9,250 bases of DNA from Candidatus Omnitrophota bacterium (GTDB lineage Bacteria > Omnitrophota > Koll11 > Zapsychrales > Aceulaceae), in NCBI GenBank assembly GCA_029931885.1, contig JAOZRJ010000042.1, forward strand, positions 1 to 9,250, given 5' to 3'. The notes under the pieces are model-generated. The model was given only the letters and a program-made list of their open reading frames with translations. It made no database searches and was not told the origin of the DNA. The position numbers and the translations under genes are program-made. Numbering within the stretch: the first letter of the stretch is position 1; each line of letters begins with the position of its first letter. Of this stretch, positions 5,909 to 9,250 are shown piece by piece.

Positions 5909-6019
5909 ATGGGACTTAATCTTGAAAGCTTAAAGATTAAAAAAGTTATTTTTCGACTTTTTGAAGCTCTTTTTGCCTATCTTTTGCTAAATCGGCATTC
6001 AAAAAAGAAGCGTTTTTAG
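5909..6019 (+). CDS. Possible 36-residue small protein, plus strand (tentative)
   Basis: This is the only plus-strand reading frame with a good translation signal. AGGAGG (5899-5904) precedes the ATG at 5909 with a 4-base gap. The product has an N-terminal MGLNLESLKIKK, a hydrophobic stretch VIFRLFEALFAYLLLN, and a basic end RHSKKKRF before a TAG stop. That is the layout of small membrane peptides. Most of the frame (5946-6019) runs antisense to the 3' end of the acetolactate decarboxylase gene, and I see no convincing plus-strand promoter. An AT-rich region can yield such a frame by chance. No family is recognised. Confidence 0.2.
   Translation: MGLNLESLKIKKVIFRLFEALFAYLLLNRHSKKKRF
5916..5940. 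repeat. Inverted repeat downstream of the acetolactate decarboxylase gene
   Basis: TTAATCTT (5916-5923) and AAGATTAA (5933-5940) form a perfect 8-bp stem with a 9-base loop, starting 6 bp past the decarboxylase stop on the minus strand. The stem is almost all A-T and is not followed by a T run on the minus strand, so it is at best a weak terminator or an mRNA 3'-end structure. Confidence 0.35.
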
Positions 6020-6728
6020 GTAAAACTAGATAAAATTTATCCAAATAATCAATTTCAATGATGGCATGACTAATTATTAAATCAAGAATATGGCCGCCTC
6101 TTTTCCGACTGTCCTGTAAAAAATGCATATGGTACTCTGGGACACCAACACCCTTAACATAAGTAGGTGAATAAAACCCAACCGCCGTTCCTTTTTTATT
6201 ATAAAACTCAAAAACAACCTGATTTTTTACAACTTCAGCCAAGGGTGGATATGGCTTCTCTTGTTTTGGAACACTACGAGCCTTAACATAATCAAAAGTG
6301 CCTTTAATTTTAATAGCATAAAAAATATTCTTTGTTGGAAGCAATTTATCGATAAATTGTTTAAGCTCATTAAAGGTCAATTTCTTTTTAATAACAATCC
6401 TCTGTTCCGGCCTAAAAAAACAGACATCTGCAAAAGGAGTTTTTGTTTGCCCTGAAACACGATATGCAACGCCATCAGTTTTTATCTGATAAAATCGTCC
6501 ATCAAGAGCAATCATTTCACCATCTATCCCATCAAATGTGCCAATCCCAAAATTTCCGTGTTTTTTAAGCTCGCTAAATTTTATTTCCCCGTCATAAGCT
6601 CCATCTAAAAGTGCATCAATGGTTGAAACCTGATAAAGAGTATCTTTTGGTTTATTTTCCCAAGAACAAATTAAAGAAATAAAAACCAAAAAAACAATAA
6701 CAACCCAATATATTCTTTTTATTCTCAT
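5946..6728 (-). CDS. budA: Alpha-acetolactate decarboxylase with N-terminal signal/anchor
   Basis: The enzyme decarboxylates (S)-alpha-acetolactate to (R)-acetoin, using a bound zinc. The 260 residues contain the family core: LYQVSTIDALLDGAYDGE, GNFGIGTFDGIDGEMI (Glu71), the arginine segment ARSVPKQEKPYPPL (Arg151) and the metal-binding PEYHMHFLQDSRKRGGH, with His200, His202 and His213 as the expected ligands. Residues 1-22 are a typical export signal or membrane anchor: MRIKR, then a hydrophobic run to about Ile20 and a cysteine at 21. The lipobox is imperfect (SLI before Cys), so lipidation is uncertain. Many homologues are cytoplasmic, but exported forms are known, as in Brevibacillus. The gene is monocistronic, with its own promoter at 6751-6759 and a GAGGAGGG ribosome site; no acetolactate synthase gene is nearby. 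Family assignment is firm; location and physiological role are inferred. Confidence 0.94.
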   Translation of the reverse strand: MRIKRIYWVVIVFLVFISLICSWENKPKDTLYQVSTIDALLDGAYDGEIKFSELKKHGNFGIGTFDGIDGEMIALDGRFYQIKTDGVAYRVSGQTKTPFADVCFFRPEQRIVIKKKLTFNELKQFIDKLLPTKNIFYAIKIKGTFDYVKARSVPKQEKPYPPLAEVVKNQVVFEFYNKKGTAVGFYSPTYVKGVGVPEYHMHFLQDSRKRGGHILDLIISHAIIEIDYLDKFYLVLPKNASFLNADLAKDRQKELQKVEK

Positions 6729-6750
6729 AAAGCCCTCCTCGATGAATAAT

Positions 6751-6759
6751 ATTATATCA
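6751..6759 (-). promoter_or_regulatory. Extended -10 promoter of the acetolactate decarboxylase gene
   Basis: On the minus strand TGATATAAT combines a perfect TATAAT with the TGn extension. The predicted start is near 6744, only about 16 bases before the ATG and just in front of the GAGGAGGG ribosome site, so the leader would be very short. The -35 region (TTATTT at 17 bp) is weak, as is usual with extended -10 promoters. Confidence 0.55.
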
Positions 6760-6789
6760 AAGTATTTTTAAATAAATAATGATTTATAT

Positions 6790-6826
6790 AAAGAGCCTAT
6801 TTTCATAAAATGAAAATAGGCTCTTT
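6790..6826 (-). terminator. Intrinsic terminator after rpoD (bidirectional-looking)
   Basis: A perfect 17-bp inverted repeat, AAAGAGCCTATTTTCAT (6790-6806) and its complement (6810-6826), with a 3-base loop lies 30 bp beyond the rpoD stop. On the minus strand the stem closes in CTCTTT followed by ATATAAAT; on the plus strand it is followed by TTATTATT, so it could also stop plus-strand transcription. It separates the dnaG-rpoD unit from the acetolactate decarboxylase promoter. Confidence 0.88.
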
Positions 6827-6856
6827 TATTATTCACTTAACTTTCCCACCATCTTT

Positions 6857-8443
6857 TTACAAAAGTACTTCTCCTTCTTTACCTGTCATGTCTAAAAAAG
6901 TTTTAAGCCTTCTGGATCTTGTTGGATGTTTTAGTTTTCGCAAGGCCTTTGACTCAATTTGCCGGACACGCTCACGCGTAACTCTAAAAACGCTTCCGAC
7001 CTCTTCAAGCGTTCTTGTAGATCCGTCTTGGATCCCGAAACGAAGTTCTAAAATCTGTCTTTCTCGATCATCCAGAGTCTTTAAAACTTCCATAATCTCT
7101 TCCTTAAGCATAGAATGAACCGTTGCATTTGCCGGAGAAACTGCCTTTTTATCTTCAATAAAATCACCAAAGTGCGTATCACCTTCATCGCCTATCGGCG
7201 TCTGAAGTGAAATCGGCACTTGAGATATCTTCAAAATTTCCTTTACCTTTTTGACGGCTATACGCATTTTCTTACCAATCTCTTTTGGTGTTGGCTCTCT
7301 CCCTGTATCCTGAACAAATAATCTTGAAACACGAATAATCTTATTGATAGTTTCAGTCATATGCACAGGAATGCGTATAGTTCTGGATTGATCCGCGATA
7401 GACCGTGTGATAGCTTGGCGAATCCACCATGTCGCATACGTAGAAAATTTATATCCTCTTTGATATTCAAATTTTTCAACCGCACGGATCAGACCCATAT
7501 TTCCTTCCTGAATTAAATCTAAAAAAGATAGTCCGCGATTAATATACTTTTTAGCGATACTAACAACTAATCTCAAATTTGCCTCAACTAAAGCTTTCTT
7601 TGCTCTGTTAAATTTTGATTGGCGAACTCTAATTAGCCGATATTGACCTTTTGCACGCTTTAGCGGCTCATCCAACTGTTTTAAAAGATCTTTACGTTTT
7701 TTTCTAAGCTCAGTGACTTTAGGAACCTTCTTTTGTGATTTTAAAGTTCTATCAATCCTATCAATTCCTCGAATAATCTCACGAAATTTCTTCACTGTCA
7801 CTTCATTAATCGTAGAAGTGATCTTAAACTGAGCAATGATTTCTGCCGACTGATCAGCTCCTCTTCGAGAATGACGCGCCTTATGAATCAATTTCTTTAA
7901 ATCCCTCGATAAAACTTTTCGTCTTTCAAGCACATCTTTAACAACGTCCTCGACGTTTATTTCTTCATTCAAAGCTCTACTAATGAGATTAATAGCACGC
8001 TGACGAGCAAAATTAGTTTTAAAAAGAGCTTCTGCAAATCGTATTTCTGTTTCCTCAATACGTTTTGCAAGAAGAATTTCTTTTTCGCGTGACAATAACG
8101 AAATCGATCCCATCTGCTTTAAATACATTTTTACTGGATCATCAAGAGGAATAAATTTATCGCTATACGTTACCTCTTCTTTTTCTTCCTCATCAGTTCC
8201 TCGCTTTAAACTTTTAGAAGGAGTTTTGCTCTCAATATTCATCTCCTCATCGGAATTAACAACACGAATGCCTCTTTTTTCTAGAGAATCAAAAACCTGA
8301 TCAATCTCACCAGAAGATTCAACTTCTTTTGCCAACGTCTCGTTGACTTCATCATACGTTAGAAACCCTTTACTTTTTCCAAGTGTTAGGAGTTTCTCAA
8401 GTCCATCTTGAAGCCCTTTTTGCTTAACAACTTTCTTTCCCAT
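6857..8443 (-). CDS. rpoD: RNA polymerase primary sigma factor (sigma-70, RpoD)
   Basis: This 528-residue protein directs RNA polymerase to housekeeping promoters. Region 1.1 is at about residues 10-62 ([20 protein letters not shown]), followed by an acidic linker; region 1.2 is at 102-134 ([21 protein letters not shown]). A basic, helical non-conserved region spans about 135-280. Region 2 is at 285-355, including [24 protein letters not shown] and the -10-reading [15 protein letters not shown]. Region 3 runs about 362-440, and region 4 about 445-515, with the -35-binding helix-turn-helix at 478-504 ([20 protein letters not shown]). The presence of region 1.1 and the complete region 2/4 set mark it as the primary sigma rather than a stress sigma. 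It starts 3 bp after the dnaG stop, with AGAGG inside the dnaG end as ribosome site, and ends in a strong terminator at 6790-6826. Confidence 0.98.
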   Translation of the reverse strand: MGKKVVKQKGLQDGLEKLLTLGKSKGFLTYDEVNETLAKEVESSGEIDQVFDSLEKRGIRVVNSDEEMNIESKTPSKSLKRGTDEEEKEEVTYSDKFIPLDDPVKMYLKQMGSISLLSREKEILLAKRIEETEIRFAEALFKTNFARQRAINLISRALNEEINVEDVVKDVLERRKVLSRDLKKLIHKARHSRRGADQSAEIIAQFKITSTINEVTVKKFREIIRGIDRIDRTLKSQKKVPKVTELRKKRKDLLKQLDEPLKRAKGQYRLIRVRQSKFNRAKKALVEANLRLVVSIAKKYINRGLSFLDLIQEGNMGLIRAVEKFEYQRGYKFSTYATWWIRQAITRSIADQSRTIRIPVHMTETINKIIRVSRLFVQDTGREPTPKEIGKKMRIAVKKVKEILKISQVPISLQTPIGDEGDTHFGDFIEDKKAVSPANATVHSMLKEEIMEVLKTLDDRERQILELRFGIQDGSTRTLEEVGSVFRVTRERVRQIESKALRKLKHPTRSRRLKTFLDMTGKEGEVLL

Positions 8444-8446
8444 GTA

Positions 8447-9250
8447 TTACCTCTTAATTAATTGATTAAATTTCTCTTTAAGTTCTTCTAATCTTTCATG
8501 ATCGCCTTTTGATTCTGCCTGCTGAATTTCATAGCACAGATCTTTTCGCCTTAATTTCATCCGATCATTTTTTATACGATTAATATAATCTTTTCTTAAA
8601 ATATTCTTATCAATTTCTCCAGAATCATCTGCTGATGCCGCCAAGCTTGATATGAACTCAAGCGTTTCTTTGTCATTAAAGAAATGTATCAATTTTGAGA
8701 CACTAATATTTTTTTGATTTCTCGATAAATCAAAAATTTGTTCAACAATTGGTCGAACAAGGTCGTCCTGAAAATCATCCGCTTCGACCTCCTCGCAAAT
8801 CGAAGAAATCATACTTTCCTGTTCCAGCATAAGACGTAAAAGACTTCGTTCCGCGGCTATTACTTCTTTTTTCTGAATTTTAGAATGTCTCTCCTGGAAA
8901 GTATTCTGTCTTGAAGGAGCTAAAAGCTTATTCAATTTTATTTTTAAATCATCTTCTGAAACCAAAAGCTCTGAAGATAGCTTCCGTAAATAATTTGATC
9001 TAACTATAACATCTCTAATTTTGCTAACAGCAATTAACATTTCAGAACAAATCTTTGCACGTTCTTCCGGAATCAATTGATTATATTTTTCCCTTACCAT
9101 CTCAAGTTTATAGTCAAAAAGGCTTTTTGCAGATTGAACACGCTCTTCGAATTGTTCAATGCCAAACTTTCTGACAAAGGAATCAGGATCTTCCCCTTCT
9201 TCCCCTAAAGTAACTACTCGAATATTCACCTCTTCATGCTTACTTCCTTC
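8447..9250 (-). CDS. dnaG: DNA primase, C-terminal part (5' end outside the window)
   Basis: The frame is open to the window edge, giving the last 267 residues of DnaG, which makes RNA primers for replication. The first visible residues, EVNIRVVTLGEEGEDPDSFVRKFG, match the end of the TOPRIM catalytic domain, where GEDPDSF is a family hallmark. The following helical part (FDYKLEMVREKYN, IRDVIVRSNYLRKLSSEL) belongs to the core, and the last roughly 130 residues, starting near RSLLRLMLEQE, form the helical-bundle domain that contacts the replicative helicase DnaB. The zinc-binding domain and most of TOPRIM are outside the window. A GTG at 9229 is internal and not a start. Adjacency to rpoD is the classical macromolecular synthesis operon order and supports both calls. 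Confidence 0.95.
   Translation of the reverse strand, partial: EGSKHEEVNIRVVTLGEEGEDPDSFVRKFGIEQFEERVQSAKSLFDYKLEMVREKYNQLIPEERAKICSEMLIAVSKIRDVIVRSNYLRKLSSELLVSEDDLKIKLNKLLAPSRQNTFQERHSKIQKKEVIAAERSLLRLMLEQESMISSICEEVEADDFQDDLVRPIVEQIFDLSRNQKNISVSKLIHFFNDKETLEFISSLAASADDSGEIDKNILRKDYINRIKNDRMKLRRKDLCYEIQQAESKGDHERLEELKEKFNQLIKR

Noticed and set aside
6810..7118. 102-codon plus-strand frame opposite the 3' end of rpoD
   Set aside because: It begins inside the terminator hairpin and mirrors sigma region 4; no independent support.
9227..9229. GTG as the start of the dnaG product
   Set aside because: The frame stays open to the window edge, and the residues around it belong to the middle of primase, so the gene simply continues outside.
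1..9250. CRISPR array, insertion sequence, prophage, toxin-antitoxin or defence cassette
   Set aside because: I saw no regularly spaced repeats, transposase or integrase motifs, or recognised defence proteins. The compact co-directional housekeeping layout argues against an island.

Overview
The window is an AT-rich bacterial chromosomal segment in which every supported protein gene and RNA gene lies on the minus strand, so transcription runs from position 9250 towards position 1. The content is almost entirely housekeeping: DNA primase (3' part), the primary sigma factor, an exported alpha-acetolactate decarboxylase, one clear tRNA and one degraded-looking tRNA (both with anticodon CAT), a C4 zinc-ribbon coiled-coil protein, RNase HI, the RNase P RNA, YebC, RuvC, RuvA, ScpB, chorismate mutase/prephenate dehydratase, and the 5' part of a HisC-type aminotransferase. 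I see no mobile element, CRISPR array, defence cassette or prophage gene.

The organism is probably a Gram-negative-type bacterium of the PVC group. Candidatus Omnitrophota is my best guess, from the low GC, the gene mix and the protein flavour, but this is inference and no marker here proves it. An RNase P RNA without a visible L15 GGU motif, next to a tRNA gene without an encoded CCA, would fit a PVC-type lineage, since Chlamydiae show the same combination.

Layout from the high-coordinate end: (1) 9250-6857, dnaG then rpoD, 3 bp apart, the conserved core of the macromolecular synthesis operon, closed by a perfect 17-bp terminator hairpin at 6790-6826. (2) 6728-5946, a monocistronic acetolactate decarboxylase with its own extended -10 promoter at 6751-6759. 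(3) 5899-5798, an AT-rich promoter region that feeds two tRNA-type genes (5797-5723 and 5713-5637). (4) 5611-4141, zinc-ribbon protein, RNase HI (start overlaps the previous stop) and rnpB, beginning within a few bases of the RNase HI stop. (5) 4086-1, yebC, ruvC, ruvA, scpB, pheA and hisC, packed with 4- to 23-bp overlaps or gaps of at most 5 bp, which looks like one operon joining recombination, chromosome segregation and aromatic amino-acid synthesis.

The points most worth a second look are the unusually compact specificity domain of the RNase P RNA, the absence of its GGU motif, the degraded second CAT tRNA, the membrane-targeted orphan acetolactate decarboxylase, and a 36-codon plus-strand ORF with a strong Shine-Dalgarno sequence at 5909-6019. 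None of these amounts to a clearly new biological system.
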